A stretch of 64,000 nucleotides of DNA from Myotis daubentonii (GCF_963259705.1 NC_081844.1:109182965-109246964); one strand, 5' to 3'; positions 28,990 to 42,900 are shown, counted from the stretch's first letter. Translations and numbers: made by a program. Notes: generated by a model from the letters alone, not told the origin.

Positions 28990-29397
28990 TGCATCTTGTA
29001 CTTTTTAAATTGTGGCAAAATACACATGGTAAAACTTGCCATCTTAACCACGTTTAACTTTAGGGCTTAGTAGTATTAAGTACACCCACTCGGTTGTGGA
29101 ACAGCCGCGCAGACCTTTTACATCTTGCAAGTATGAAACTCCTACCCCCTTGAAATTCCCCTTTTCCCCTCCCCCTGGCAGCCACCCTCTGCCTTCTGTT
29201 TGTAGGATTTGACTGTTCTCGGTAGTTCTTGGAAGGACAGCACTTGTCCTTTTGTCTGGCTCACTCACTCAGCAAAAGTCCTCGAGGTTCACCCTTGTCA
29301 TAGCACCAATCAGGGTTTCCTTCCCTCAAAGGTGGACTGTTTTCCACTGCATGTGTACGCCACATTTTGTTTATCCGTTCGTCGGAGGTCAGAATGG
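28990..29397 (-). mobile_element. L1 3'-region fragment
   Basis: Text typical of antisense mammalian L1M 3' sequence: TGGCAAAATACACATGGTAA, TTCTTGGAAGGACAGCACTT GTCCTTTTGTCTGGCTCACT, CCACATTTTGTTTATCCGTT. Confidence 0.8.
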
Positions 29398-29407
29398 CAC
29401 TTTTATT

Positions 29408-29690
29408 TGTTTATTAAGAGAGAGTTTATTTAGAAAGTCGCAGAGGTAAAAGTGAGCCATAGAAGAAATGGGCTCAGGAAAGAAGGTACAGAGGCAAAAG
29501 AGGGGCTCTTGGAGCTTAGGGGAGGGAGGGAGGGAGAGAGGGAGAGAGAGAGAGAACACCCTGGGGGAGGGGTGGGGAAAGGCAGGGGTGCTCCACAGAG
29601 AGAACCTTGCCCAGAGTCTCACGTGTAAATGCATAAAATAAATGCGTCGAATGATAAAGGAAACTTTATCATTTATTAGGGTTGTCAACA
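29408..29690 (-). mobile_element. Probable solo LTR, minus orientation
   Basis: On minus it begins TGTTGACAACCC and ends TTAATAAACA. Near the end is CTCTGCGACTTTCTAAATAA AC with AATAAA signals, a class I LTR-like 3' end. It follows the L1 fragment with no coding interior. A perfect 10-bp hairpin with a GAAA loop is at 29650-29673. Target duplication not clear. Confidence 0.5.
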
Positions 29691-32569
29691 AATTGAAAGA
29701 ACAAACTGTGAGGCAGTAACATACGCATTTCTCTTTGAATGCACTCAGTTACATATTTCAAACCTGGAAGCTCACTGTCCTGTCCCCAGCCTTCGGGTTT
29801 TACTGTCACCTAGTTCGAGTGATGCTTCTGTGCATGACCCGCCGACTTCATTCCTAAGGACACCACGATCACTTACCCTCCATCAAAGATCCCTACAAGT
29901 AGAACTTTCTGGAAACAGCTCCATCTCTGCTTAAGATTGCCACTCAGCCTGTGCTGCCTGCGGTGCCATCCGCCCTCTGGGATCAGGAACCATCTCCCCT
30001 CTCGCCAGCCGGGAGGACACCACACAGAGTCCAGGGATGATGGCGCGCCTCACCCCTAGATTTCTCAAAGGCGAGCAGGTCACCCCTGACAAGTCACTCC
30101 CTGTGGATTCTTCCTCCCGGTCCTGCCCGGGACGTGCGGCACGCCCGCCTCACTGAATGTAGGCCACCGAGGGGTTGGAGCTTCTACCGGCCAAGCCATC
30201 TGCCGGAGGCCATGCCCGTGCCCGGCCGCCTCTGGGTGCCGCTCATACCTGTAAATCCGGCCCAAGGCGGTGGCGTCATCCACCTGGTTTCCCACCGATG
30301 GAAATCGGCAGCATTTGACTTCCTTTTGGAGTGGAAGCTATTTCCTCCAAGGTCAACCTTGCTCTTCAGCCCTGGGGCATGCTGGGATCTGACCCCAGCT
30401 CAGGGGCTGAAGGCCACAAGGGGTGGAGCCTGCAAGAGGGTCCCTCAGGTGAGTGTTCAGAAGGGGACTGCTCCACCGGGTGCCAGCTGATCGTGTGCAT
30501 GAGTGCACCCAGGCGGGGTGCCTGCGGACCCTCTAGCCTCGCTGCCCTCTGGAAAAGGGGGAGACACGTCCTCACTGACAGGGTCCCCAGGAGGCTGCAG
30601 CGTTCCTCTTGCCTGATGCTTCCCCGCAGCCACTTGTCCTGCAAGACCTGATGAGACAGAGCCTGCGGAGGGGGGAGGGGAGCTACAGATGGGGAGCCAG
30701 CGGTGGGCTGGGGGCACCGGGAGAACCCAGCTGGTCCCTGGTCCCTAATGGATTGAGCCCAGGCAGCACAGGTCCACCTCGCCAGGGTGAGAGGTCCCCA
30801 CTAGAGGGCACCCGGGAGGGAGGAGTGTCTTCCACCAGGTCCTGCCCGAATCCTGCCCAAGCCCCAGTCACTTCTTTCTCCCCCACCCCCTCCCCCCCCA
30901 CCCCCCTCCTCTGGGCCCCCGCCCCTCCTTCCTTACTCTCAGGGCCTCCCTTCCCGGGGGCAGCCTCACACCCTCTACAAAGGCTCCGCTGTCCCCGCCC
31001 CACCCCCGAAACCTGTCAATCTCTCCTGCTCACACCTCCCCCTGACCTTGCCTTCCGCAGCTGGGTCACCTCGTCACTTAACCTCCGCGTTTGGGAAGAT
31101 TCTTTCCCGGGGGTCACGGGGGCTTTCACCCGAGAGCCTGGGTGCGACCCCCCTTTTGCTTTCTCTTTCTTCTTCCCTCTCCTTTCCCAAATGCACTTTC
31201 TTAACCCCAGACCCTCCTCCCTTCCTTCCTGCTGGCTCCAGCTGGGCTGCCCACAGCCCTCCGGGGCTCCCAGCACCCCAACAGTGCCCTGCGGGCGGGG
31301 CTGCAGGCCTCGCGGGCTGGCACCCCATCCAGGCCTGTCCTCGCCGCTGCAGAGGCTCCTGAGGCTCGGGCCACGTGGACTCGGAGGCCAGGTGACCTGC
31401 GTCCTGCTGAGTGTGCTGTCCCCGAGCCTCACCTGGAGTGACCCTGGCCCCGGGGACAGGACAGGCGGGACGGGACGGGCAGGGCATGGGGCTGGCTGGC
31501 CCCATTTGTCAGAAACACAAGCCTTCCCGGCCAGGCCAGGCCAGGCCACTGGCCTAAGGAGCCGCAGGTGGAGACCTTCCCACCCTGGCTCCCCACCCCA
31601 GGAAGTCGTGCCTTCTCCCAGGGGGGCTGAGGAAAAGGGGGGCCCCACCCAGACCCCTTTGTTGAGCACCTGAGCGGCGGGGGCTCATGCACCGCAGGGA
31701 GTTCTTGGTGACTGCGTTGCACCGAACAAGAAACAGGGTCAGAGCTGCACCCCATCCGACTCCCAGCCCCGTCTCCCCACCGGCTTCTTCCTAAAAAGTG
31801 TGAACTGTTCCAAATACACGGAAAAGCACTCAGGGGAACAGAGTGCACCTCCAGGCCCGGGAATCTTTTCACCGAGCCTCTTCGGCTTTGGCTTCTCAAA
31901 TAGAGGCCATGCTGTGGGCTGCGGGACCCTCACCCTCCGCACCTCTCCCTGAGCCCCTGCCACCGCCACCCAGCCCTGTGCCCGGCACGCGTGTCCTGTG
32001 CGTGCCTTCACATCCTGCCCTGGGTGTCATGTCCCCACAGTCGCCGCCACCCCCTCAGTGCACAGCCCCATCCGGCTGTCGGCCAGCAGCCTCACCCCAA
32101 CCAGCACACAGGACGCTGCCATTCCAGGAAGCTCCCTGTGCCCCCCCCACCCCCCCTGCTACCTGCCCCCAGAATCACCACCCTGACTGCTGTCACCAGA
32201 CGTGAGCTTTGCCTGGGAGCGGGGCCTGAGCCAGAGCGAGGGTGTGCGCCTCTGGGCTCAGGTTCATCCAGGGACCAGAGACCAGCCCTGCTCTTCCTGA
32301 CGCCGCCTGAATTCCACCGCATTCCTCTGCCCCGCCCCTGCCCGCCCTGCCCGGTGTCCAGTGTCCAGTGGCTTCATCCCGGGGTGTCCTTACACTGCAC
32401 AGCCTGCACGTGGGTGCGCGGCGCTTCTCTCCCCAGGGACCTCGCTGAGACTGATCAGAGCAGCCACCTGGGCCATCGGGGCAGGTCACCCGGCAGGGGC
32501 CAGGGGGCCAGGGGCCATACTGTCAGGGCCGCAGACCTTCCCGCATCCTGCCCGCCGGCAGCCTCAGGG
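29691..32569. other. Unique intergenic sequence
   Basis: No gene recognised. GC rises toward the right, with C-rich runs at about 30880-30930 that would be G-quadruplex-prone on minus. Long overlapping open frames (30609-31673) are compositional and lack familiar motifs. Confidence 0.55.
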
Positions 32570-33050
32570 TTAAAGCGCCCGGGGCCGGCGGAGAGGGAAG
32601 GGGGCGTCTGCCGCAGGCCCCCAGCCTCTCCGAGAGCGCCTCCAGCCCGGCCCCCACCTCCCGGCCGGGCCCCCACCCGCCCCGAGCGGACCCGCCCCGG
32701 GCCGGCTGCCCTGCGGAGAAGCCAGCGCATTTCGAAAGGCCCCCTCCCCCGGCCCCTCCGCAGACGGGAAGCGCGGGGAGGAAGCTGCGCGGCGCGCCGG
32801 CAGCCTGCGGGCCGGATGACTAAGTTCGGCTCCGAGACCTGCCACCCTTTGCCTTTTATGGCGGCCTCGTGGGCAGCGGACGTGGAGCCGAGGGGCGGCC
32901 GTGACCGCGGCTGGGGGCCGGGAGGGGGCGCGGCTCGGCCTTCCCGCAGCTCCTCTCCGCCCCCGCCCCCACTCGCCTGGCCCAGACTCCCCGAATTTAC
33001 CGAGGGAAACTGAGGCCCGGAGAGGGATGGGTGCTGCCGGGCCGCATACC
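32570..33050. promoter_or_regulatory. CpG-rich block without a recognised gene
   Basis: CpG-dense GC-rich sequence containing one CArG box. Long open frames on both strands show no familiar protein. It could be a distal enhancer or the promoter of a non-coding transcript. Confidence 0.4.
32852..32861 (+). promoter_or_regulatory. Distal CArG box in a CpG-rich block
   Basis: CCTTTTATGG within a CpG-dense stretch (about 32570-33050), 11.5 kb upstream of ACTB. No gene is recognisable there. Confidence 0.5.
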
Positions 33051-33918
33051 TCGGCGGGGTGGAGCCAGATGACACCCAAGGCCCTGCTGCCCGGCCCAGG
33101 GCCCGATACAGATGCCACCCCCGCGTGGGCAGGGGCTGGCAGCGGCATTGATGGAGCTCCACTGGTGTCTCCCCGCATGTTATTCTCCTCACCGCCGTCC
33201 CAGGGGGCGGGGGGCTCGGGTCCCTGGGCCGCTCTGCGGCGGGGCGCTCAGAGCACACCTTTGCTCTCCTGGGAGCGTGCTCAGTGGGGGTGCCAGGCAG
33301 GAAGCAGCTGCCCCGGTTCCTTCACTCTAACCTGGCAGGGCCCTGCTGCGTGTCCGACTTCACGCTGCACAAACGGGCGAGAGCATCTCCCGTTGAGCAG
33401 GTGGGGAAAGCGAGGCTGTGAGCAGAGGGAACAGCCCAGGTCGCAGGGGCTAAGTGGCACTGCCAGGGGTCTGGCAGGTGTGCCTGGGAGGGGTCCCCGG
33501 CCCCGGAGTGTTCACGTGCACAGACGCCCACAGGAAGTTAGAACTGCTGGGCGTCTGCCCGAGCTGGTGGCCGTGTGACCCTCTGGGCACATCGGCGTTT
33601 CCTGAGGTTCTTCAGTGCCCCCTGCCCGGCCGCAGCCCAGCGCCCAGGCCGGCTCCGCCCCGGGTCTCTGTTCAATCACAAACTGGGGACAAAGTGACCG
33701 GCTCACCGGGACGCTGTACACTGGGATGGGGGAGGGGCAGTAGGGGGCAGGCCCCAGGAAGGGCCTTGGTCGGGGGCCTGGTCTGGAGGGGGCGAGGCAG
33801 GGGTTTAGGAAAACCCGAGGCTGGGCTGATGGGTGGACTGCGGGGCCCCTGGGGGGAGGGGGCAGGCACACCTCCTCCACCCTCCCAACGCCCCCTCCAG
33901 GGGTGCTCCCAAACCTCG

Positions 33919-33928
33919 CCTTTTATGG
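33919..33928 (+). promoter_or_regulatory. Distal CArG box with adjacent ETS motif
   Basis: CCTTTTATGG followed after a 3-bp gap by GGAAGT (33932-33937), the arrangement of SRF/ternary-complex-factor response elements. It lies 10.4 kb upstream of the ACTB TATA box. Confidence 0.5.
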
Positions 33929-33999
33929 AGAGGAAGTTGGGCCAAGTGGGCCGGGCCTCCGGAGGGGCGGGGTGGGGGCTGGGGCCTGCAGGGCGCTCG

Positions 34000-36900
34000 G
34001 GCCTGGAGCAGCGCGCGCTGGACACCTCCGAGCCGAGCCGGGCCGCCAGCTTATCTCCATGTGAGCCCTGCGGGCTGGGAGCACCAGATAATAACCACCC
34101 AGCCTGGCAGAGGGGCCTGGACCCAGCCGCTCAGCCAGCGCCTGGCCCTGGCTCCCACCAACCCGGCTGGAGGCTGGCAAGGGGTCCGAGCAGCTCACCT
34201 GGGCAGCTACCTGCCTGGGGTCCCGATGGGCACTCCGAGCTCGGGTTTGCTCCCGCCAACCTGCGAGAGTCGGACCTCTGTTCTGGCGCCCAGTGTCTGG
34301 GCCCAGACTCCCCGCAGAGGAGGCCCCCACCCTCAACTGCCACCAACCCCAGCCCTGGCCACCCAGTGGGAGGAGGGCTGGGAGCCCAGGATTTAGGGCC
34401 ATCAGGGAGTCCAGAGTCCACCTGGGGCCCTGGGGGTCCAGGCCGAGGCCACTGGGCCCCGCTATACAGTTGGGCACACTGAGGTCAGAGGCAGCAGGGC
34501 GGGGCCAGGGTGGGGCGGGAGTCCTGCTCTTCCATCTCGGCCAGTGAACCCTGTTCCGAGGGCGGGGGACACTGGAATGCTGTCTCAGGTATTCCCACGG
34601 GGACCCCACAAGTGGCCTGCCACCGGCTGTGATGCGCCCCGTCCCCCCGACATTCCCAGCTCTTACAGAGACGTGGCCTAAGTGTCCGCGTGGGGCACGG
34701 CAGGAGGGCTCAGTGGTCAGGGCCTGGGAGGGGCGTGCCCGGTGTGTGCTCCCCATGGTCTCTAGGCCTGTTCTCTGCCCCTGACAGACAGATGCCTCCT
34801 GCCCCGCCCAGGCCTGGCCTTGGCCGTGGGGAAGGCGGTGGGGGAGCTCCCAGAGGCTGGCGCCAGACCCAGTGCACCCTGGGCCAAGGCGCTGTCCTGA
34901 TTAAGTCTAGATACGGCCTGCAAGTGGCCCCTGATGACAGGGAGAGGCCCTGCCCTTTGCCCTTTGTCCTTTGTGCTCTGCTCAGGGGGCTGCTGGGATC
35001 AGGGCCAGGAAGTTCAGCTCATCAGCTGATGGGCACACACCCTCCTCCTCCTCCCACACCCTCCCACATCCTCCCACCCCTCCCCCAAAGCCCACTGTGG
35101 GTACCACGGAGGGAGAGGCCACTGGCCCGGAGCTCCCCGCTGGGAGCAGGAGTGGCAGCCACCACAGCAGGCCCCTTCCAGCCCAGGAGTGACGTGGGGC
35201 ACTTTTCTGAGCTGACACACCCCCGTGTTGTCCTCCCGACACCCCCCCACAGTGTCCCCCCACTTTACAGGTGAAGAAACCGAGGCCTCCCCGTTACCTG
35301 CCCAGAGCCACAGAGATGGCACACCTGCCCCATCTCGCCATCGCCCCTTGGGCAGGCCCCTCACTCCTCAGCCTGACCTGTGATTTGGGGAGCCATCAAG
35401 GCCCCTGCCTCATGGGACAATTGACGGGGAGTGAGCAAGACAGGCCTGGCCCCTGGAGGCTGTGAAGGGCAGTGGGGCCTGTGGGGGATGGGGACTCAGT
35501 ACCTCACCTCCAGGGGAGCACAGCCCTGCGTGGGAGTGAGGGAGCCGCACACACCCAGGCAGGTCCCGGCCCCGACTGTCAGCCTTGGTACCCACAACCT
35601 TAAAACGGTCTAATGAACGCTGCCTGCCTACCCCTTGGGGTGGCCATGGGGCCAGAATCGAATTCCAGAGCCACTGGAAGGGAAGAGCAGAAAGGGAAGG
35701 GCACCAGGCCAGGCCACTGTCCTCACGCCGTGGCCGTGGGCGTGCGCACGCCTCGCCTCTGTGTTTCTGTTACAGACGCCTGCTCGGCCGGAGGCGGCGA
35801 GGAACCGAACCCGAGGGGGCGGCAGGCTGCTGCTTTCCGCGGAGCCACCCCCTGAAGCATCAGCTTTGGCCCGTCCCGCTCCCCCCTCCCGGCCTTCAGC
35901 CTCTGTAGCTCCCAGCACCCTGCAGGACAAAGTCCCGGCTCTGGGTTTATGCCAGTGCCCGAGCACACGCTGCCCCAGGCATTCTGGATGCCAGCTAGTC
36001 CATCGCCAGGCTCGCGAAGCACTTTGCCACCTCCTGGCTGGACGCCAAAGCTGTATTGCTGTGGCCCTGCAGCTCCCTGCCCTCGCTGGGCCAGGCGGAG
36101 GCCGAGGGGAGGAAGGGTCCTGCAGCTGTCACCTGGGCGGCCTGGTCCCGAGTTCCAGATCCAGTTCCCACCAGTTCCCTGCTGGGTCTCGGGGTGCTCC
36201 CAGTGCTGGGTCCCAGAGGCTGGCCCCGTGAGCTTGTGTCTGTGGGTGCCCGGCCTCCAGGAGGGCCTGTCTCTGGAACTTCGGGCTCCAGACCCAAGCT
36301 TAACCAGGTCTGTGAGTCTGGGCTCTGCCACGTCCACCTCAGTGTCCCCATCTCTGCAATGGGGCCTGAATTCAAGGCCCGGAACATTCCTCCCAAAGGG
36401 TGAGGGCTCTGAGCTCCTTCCCTCCGGTGTCCGGCGGCTGAGGGCTCCCCTGCCTTATGCCCACCCCACCCCAGCTCACCCACTGGGTTCTTTCTCATCT
36501 GGGGCCACCATGGGCTCTCCGGGGTGCTGGCCAGAATGAAAATGGCGTTGGGCCCAGATCTCCCCACTGAGGCTCCCACAGACTGTTTCCGAAGTGCGCC
36601 ATCACCTCAGATGTTTGCAGCTCTCCCATCACCCCCTCTGCCAACGCCCTCTCTGTGTCTCCTTGCTGGACTCCTATTCAAACGTCAAGGCCCAGCTCGG
36701 AAAAAGCCCTCCCTGGAAAGCCTTGCCAGACCGCAGGCTGCCCCTCCTTCAGGCCAGCCCCTCCACGCCCAGGATGTCAGACCGCGGTCCCGGTACCTGT
36801 GGAGTGCGGGGCTGGAGTCTGACCTGTGAGCATGATCAGTCACTGGTGAGTCAGCTGCTGCCGCCAAGACCGGAGGACTTCCGGTGACTCTCACCCTCCG

Positions 36901-39900
36901 CTCCCCTCCTGCCAACACCCGCTGGAAGGTGTGCGCCCTGAGCTGGCCCGCCCCTTCCTCCCTGGCCTATTCCTCATCGGCTTTGGCAGTCGCAGCGTAT
37001 GGCTCCTGCCAGGGCCCTGCCACGCCCTGCCGGGACAGGATGCTCACACCCTGGAGAGGACGCATCCATTCCTGCCGCCTGGCTCCCTTCTCTGCAGAAC
37101 TAGGTCCCTTCCGTCCCTCCTTCCGTCCATAGATGGAAGCTGCAAACCTCACTAATGACATGCCAGGAGTTGGGGATCCCACAGAGAGCAAAACAGATGT
37201 GGCCCCGCCCGCCGAGCATGGAGGGAGAGGAACCCTGTGCCCACACAGGTGCCTCTGATTATCAGATGTGAGCGTGACAAGTGCAGGAGCCAGGAGAGCC
37301 CTGCCCTGGCCTGGGGACCAGGGAGGGCTTCCTGGAGGAGGCGGTGTTTCCCCTGAGCCCTGAAGAGTACGCAGAACTTAAAGCAGCAAAAAGGGTGTGT
37401 GGAGGGAGGAGGGTCCATTATGGATAGAGAAGAGCAAGTGTAAGGCCTGGACAGGCCGGGCCATACTCTCAACCTAGGGACCACCATGGCGTTCGTGGGC
37501 AGCTACTCGAATTGTCCCCCAAACTGGCTACTTCCATGCACATTTCCAGCTCCCAAGAGCCCCTCATGCCCTGGCCAGTCACCACTCCCGAGGGCCAGCA
37601 CTGCCCTGACCAGCGCAGGCCCGCTCCGCTCGGGCTCCTGACGCCCTGAACTCCGAGTCACAGCTGCGCTGCTCTGCGCCTCCTTTCTCAGCGGTGCGCT
37701 CACGAGGAGATCGGCGAGCTGCGTGGGCCAGCAGTGCATTCCCTCTATGCACGCACCGCTCCCAGCTGCCCCTTCTGCTGCTGGAGAGCCCTCGGGTGCC
37801 CTGAGGTCGGGGCTCTGTGAATATGTGTATATTCCAGATGAATCTATGCGACTGCTCCTGTACGCGCCTATCGGTCCATTATGGTGCACCCATGTTTCTT
37901 GGGTAAACACCTGCAGCTGATGACAGTTTCCCACCGTCCGGCTGCGGGTGGGGTTACAGGTCTCCCAATCTGGGCGGCCTCTTGCTTTCAGCACCCGATC
38001 AAGGCTTTGCGCCCCCCTCCCTGGCCTGCTTGCCCACGTGCCGGCCGGTCTTCTCTGCTGGGATCACAGCCCAGGCCGGAGAGGAAGTTATGGCATCAGG
38101 GGCTTCATGCCCACCTCTGGCCCACGGTCACCAGCATAGGGCCCCCCTGTACCTGCTCTGGGCGGGCCCGGCCTGAGCAGTTCTGTTCACTCTCCCGTCC
38201 CCTCCCTACAGCTCTGAGACCTGGTGAGCCACCTGCCCCAGGCCACCAACCCACAATCCGCTCGGCTGCCTCAGCTGGGAGATGACAGCGGGCACCCTAA
38301 CCTTCCATCTGCTTCTGCGTCCGCTGCTGCCCACTGTGTGCTGGGACCACGATGAACCAGCCTGGCCCTGCCCTGCCCCTGCCCCTGCCCGCCTGCAGAG
38401 AGGGCTCAGCGAGGCCTCAGGACCAAGCAGGGGTTGGCAAGGAGCGTTCCCCAACCTGAGCCTGACCCTCTGAGGGCCCTGAAGTCCCTCTGACTTGGGA
38501 GGCATGAGGATGAGGCTCTGCAAGTGGGCAGGGCTGGGCTGGGCTAGGCCAGGCCGGGGCGCCTGGGCAGCTGGGGCCGCTCAGGCCGCCTTAGAGCCCC
38601 ATCCTGCTTGGCCTTGGGAGGGGGCCCTGCCCCCGCGCTGCACAGACCGCCTGGCCCTGGGCCTGCCACGTGCTGTGGGCCTTGGCTTCTGCTTTGCTAA
38701 GGAGACAGGTGGCGGCCAGCTTCCGGGGTGTCTGTGACGACTCCTTAAAGGCCCAGGAGCCCACCCAGGAGGTGCCATCCGCGGACGCGCTGACCCTGGT
38801 GAGCCCCGAGTTCGGCGTCACTTCCCAGGACATGCAGGGGCCGAGTGACAGAACGGAACCTGGGCAGTGTTCAGAGAAACGCGGGGTCCGAGCAGGACTC
38901 TGCCTTCCTGCCTGGCGCCCCTGCTCTGCCCTCACTGAGGGCACAGTTGTCCCCTGTCCCGACCCCTGCCACCCGCCCGCTCGCCCTGGGCACAGGGCTT
39001 ATTGCAGAGTCCTCCCCGGGCCTGGAGGCCCCAGCTGCGTCCCTGCGTTCTGGGACACATGTCTCAGGCACATCTGTGTGCCCCCCACACTGTCACCCCC
39101 AATGCGAGGGGTCTCAGCAGCCCGGGGCACTTAGTCAGAATTCCTCCCCAGCGACCAGGAAATGAGGGGGCGTCCTGGCTGCTGCCCCCAGGCTCCAACA
39201 GTGGCCTCCTTGCCTGGCCCATAAACCCAAGCCCATGAGTGACCAATGTCACTGAGTCAGGACTGTCCCCAGACAGTGCAGGCTGGTGGGTCCCCTTATC
39301 CCCAGCAGCGACAAGGGCTGGGCATGGGGAGAGATCAGTCAGGACACCCAGGCCGCGGGACCTGCGTGGTTCCTGGCGGCAGCGGTGGCGGAGGCTGAGA
39401 TTTCTGGCCGAGGAGGCTGGTTACACAGCGACGTGGCCGCGGCAATGATCGGGTTTCCACTTGGATGGGCCCCAGGCCCCACGGCCAGAGGAGTGGCACC
39501 AGCTGACAGGTGCCCCACGTGGAGCCCCGTCTGTGCCCGCGGCCAGGCAGGGTGCTGGGGAGCACGCCTCTGCTAGTGCCCGCTGGCCGCTCTGAGCCTC
39601 AGTTTACCCGTCTGGAACATGGGCTGCGAGCAGTGACCACTGAGGCTGGAGGACTCGTGTGCTAGTAACTGCAGGGCGGAGTCTCCCCCGCTCACTGGCC
39701 TCAGTTTGCTTGTCTGAGAAATGGGGAGAGTCCAGCTGAGCTGGCAGTGAGCTTTCTGGCCACAGCAGCCTCAGGTACTGTGCCTCGCCTTGTCCTCTCA
39801 GGGATCGGAGGCCAGGCTGCGCCCCGTGTGGCTGGTGACCTCTGTGAGTCAGCCGCCCTGTCCCAGCCCCGCCCGCCTGCACTTTCCCAATACCTCCCTC

Positions 39901-42900
39901 CCCCACTGGTTCCCCTTTCACTTCCTCGGCCCTCCCCTGCCCCTGGGACCTCCCCCGCAGCTCCCAGGTGGGCTCTGAGCCCCTGGGCCAAGCAGGGGTG
40001 AGGCCACCCAGTTAGAAAGCTGATGAATCCCTGGCACTGACCATGTTGTCCCTGGGTCCGTGTCACTGGCTGCTCCCAGGCCCCCGGGGTGCCAGGCACA
40101 GTCTCCCTTTCTCACAGCCCTGGGGCACAGGCTGGGGCGCAGGGTCCCTGTGGCAGGGTCTCCTGCTTGGGGGAGCCCCGCAGGTGTGCCTGCTGATACC
40201 CGGCTGTCGGGGCCAGGAGTGTTCAGAACCTTGGGCTGAACTTGAAGTGGCCACTGACCCCACCCCACTTGGTCACCCTGTCCCCTGCCTCAGGCCCCGC
40301 GTGGAAAAAGCCTGGCTTTTGAGGGCTCCCTTGACCTCCAGGTGACTTTGGCACGTCCCCACCGGCTCCAGGCCGGTAGCTGAGGGCCCGGTGACCAGTG
40401 GGCTTCAAGAATCTCCTGGAACCACAACTGTGGGGAGACCTGTGGGGCTGGGACTCCCAGCCCCCGACACCCCCGGCTGCTGAGGTCTTCAGGCCCCAAG
40501 GGGTCCTCTCCTTCCTCACACGCAGGGTCTGTTGGGGACATCAGACCAGCAGGAGGGCCCGGGAGAAGGAAGGGCTCAGCGGGGTGTGTAGGGAAAGCCC
40601 AGGGCTCCTTGTTCTCTGTTTCTCTTCTGAAAAACTCCAAGTGAGCGAGGCTGGGAACTCCCCAGGAGTGCCCGGGCCTTCCTCCGGTGCCAGGGGGACG
40701 CGGGGGGTGGGAGGGGGTAGTTTTTAAGGATTTTTCAAACTCTCCCAAGAAGCATGAGAAGTTCCCAGTTTCTCCAGGGCAGGACCCCCTTTCTCGGGTG
40801 ACCCCTGCAGAAGGGAGGCCAGGCTGGCGGAGGCTGTCAGGCCTGGGAGGGGCTCTGGCCAGACACCAGGCCTGGGTGGGGCCCGAGGTCCTGGCTGCTG
40901 CCCAGGAGAGCACACTGGCCCAGCCCTCCCTCCTGCTCTGGGCCCCACTTCAGGGGCGCCGCCTGGGGGTCCTTTGCTCTCTTGTTTGCGGTCTCGGGGA
41001 TCACACCTGCTTTACTCAGGGTGTTGCTCAAAGCTGTCTGGTGCTGTTTGTGTGGGAAGCGTGCCTGCTGGCTGGCGCTGCCTGTGGGATGCAGGAGCAG
41101 CCTGACCCCTGAGGCCTGGCTCCTGGCTGTGTGTCCCTGGCTGGGCGGCTTCCCTCTCTGAGCAGGAAAGCTGCAGCTGCTCTGAGAGAGGAGGGAGGAG
41201 GCTGGCAGGCTTTCTGGGGGGCCAGCCCAGGGCTGACCTTGCAAGTGTGGTCAAGCTGGACAGGAGGCAGCAGGCCTCCAGCCCAGCCCTCCCGGGACCT
41301 CAGGAGCTCTGGGGTCCAACATTTCCTCTTGAGCCAATCCTGGGAGCAGGGGAGGAGCACGGGGTGGTGGTGGGGGCAGCTGGAAAGAGCAGACTTAGGC
41401 CCTCGGGGCCTGAGATGTGTGACCAAGGGCTGGTGGCTGTCCCCTGTGGACCTCAGGAGATAAGGAAGAGCTGAGGACAGAGGTGGGGCCCAGGAGTTCA
41501 GACTCTGGAACCGAGTCCCTGGGGGCACTCCAGCGACACTTCACCAGGGAGGGGCAGGGCGGCCTCAGAGCCGGCCTGGAGTCCTGGAGGCTGGACTCTG
41601 AGCCTGGGCCGGTCACCAGCCTGCCTCAGTTTCCTCCTCTGTAAAAAGGGGTGTGTTTGCTGGAATGCTTTGTCCCCGTTCGCGAAGCACTGACTGTGTG
41701 CGGCGGTTTCTCTTCCCTTTCTCAGCCTCACCTCAGCTTTTGCCTCTGAAAAAACGGAGCTTGGGGTCCCTGCCTGGCGGGTGGGGGGTGGGGGTAAGGC
41801 AGAGGGATCCAACGCCCAGGGAGATGGGTGGGTGGGTGGGAGGGGGTGGTCCTTTCGTAGGGACTGTCACTGTCCCCTGGCCTGGAGGTCTCGGAGGGGG
41901 GAGGGGGCTGCAAGAGAAAAAGCAGCAGCTGACAGGCAGGCGGGGCGGCCACTGGCCGAGCTCCGGGGCTGTGCCCGCCCAGCGGCCGCCCCGGCAGTCC
42001 CCGCAAGGGCAAAGTTCCCAGCGAAGAACCTGCTCGCTTCCTGCCGCCGTCCCCGCCCCCTTCCTCTGCCGCCCCGCTTCCTCTTTTCCTCCTCCAGCTG
42101 CTCTTTCTCTCCAGCCCCTCCCCTCCCCCAGGCTGGTGCCCCCTCCCCTCCATCTGCCCAGGGTCCTCTCTGAGGGCTGAGGACACCCAGGCGGTCACTC
42201 ATGCAGCAGAGCCAGGCCCTGGGGTGGGTGCCGCGGGGGGAGGTGGGTGTGACCGAGTCCCTGGGAAGGTTGGCTGAGAAGGGACCCTAAGCTCCATTTT
42301 CAGAGGAAGAAACTGAGGTGGGGCTGAGAAGGGGAAGAGAGACACCCCCACCCCAGCACAGAGCAGTGGGTCAGTGAGGGGTAGCTGAGGCAGGACTGAA
42401 CCTACAGCGGCGGGTCGGGCGCTGAGTTACGCAGGCCAGCCCAGCGCAGGGGTCTCAAGGGGGGAGGGTACAAGTTGCAGACGCTAACAGGCTCCCGCTG
42501 AGGGGCTTTCTGGGCTGGGCTGTGAAGGATGCATAGGAGAGCACCAGCTACCTGTGACCGGCTGCTGCAGCGGGCCAGGCATGTCCCCCTCTGAGGTCTG
42601 GTGGCCCTGGTGCTCCTGCCCCTTGACGGGCCCCTGGCTAAGAGAGGAGGTAGCAGCACAAGTCCTGCTGACGGACCAGGCCTGTTCTCCACCCCATGGA
42701 GCTCCCTGGAGCCACTCGGGTCTCCCATCCCTCCTCCTGCGGCCTGGTCCTAGCCTGCCCAGCACCCCTCCAGGCTCATCAACAGGCAGCAAAAAGTGCC
42801 CCCCCCCAGGCCCCCGCCCCAGTCCTTGAATCGCAAGGTGGCTGGCCAGACGCCCTTGACTGAGAGATACAAGGCCAGAAGGAGGACAGACTGGCCCTCA

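Noticed and set aside
30609..34482. Several 340-354 codon open frames between FSCN1 and ACTB
   Set aside because: Overlapping frames on both strands, high P/G/R/A content, no recognisable motif or splice structure; GC-rich non-coding DNA.
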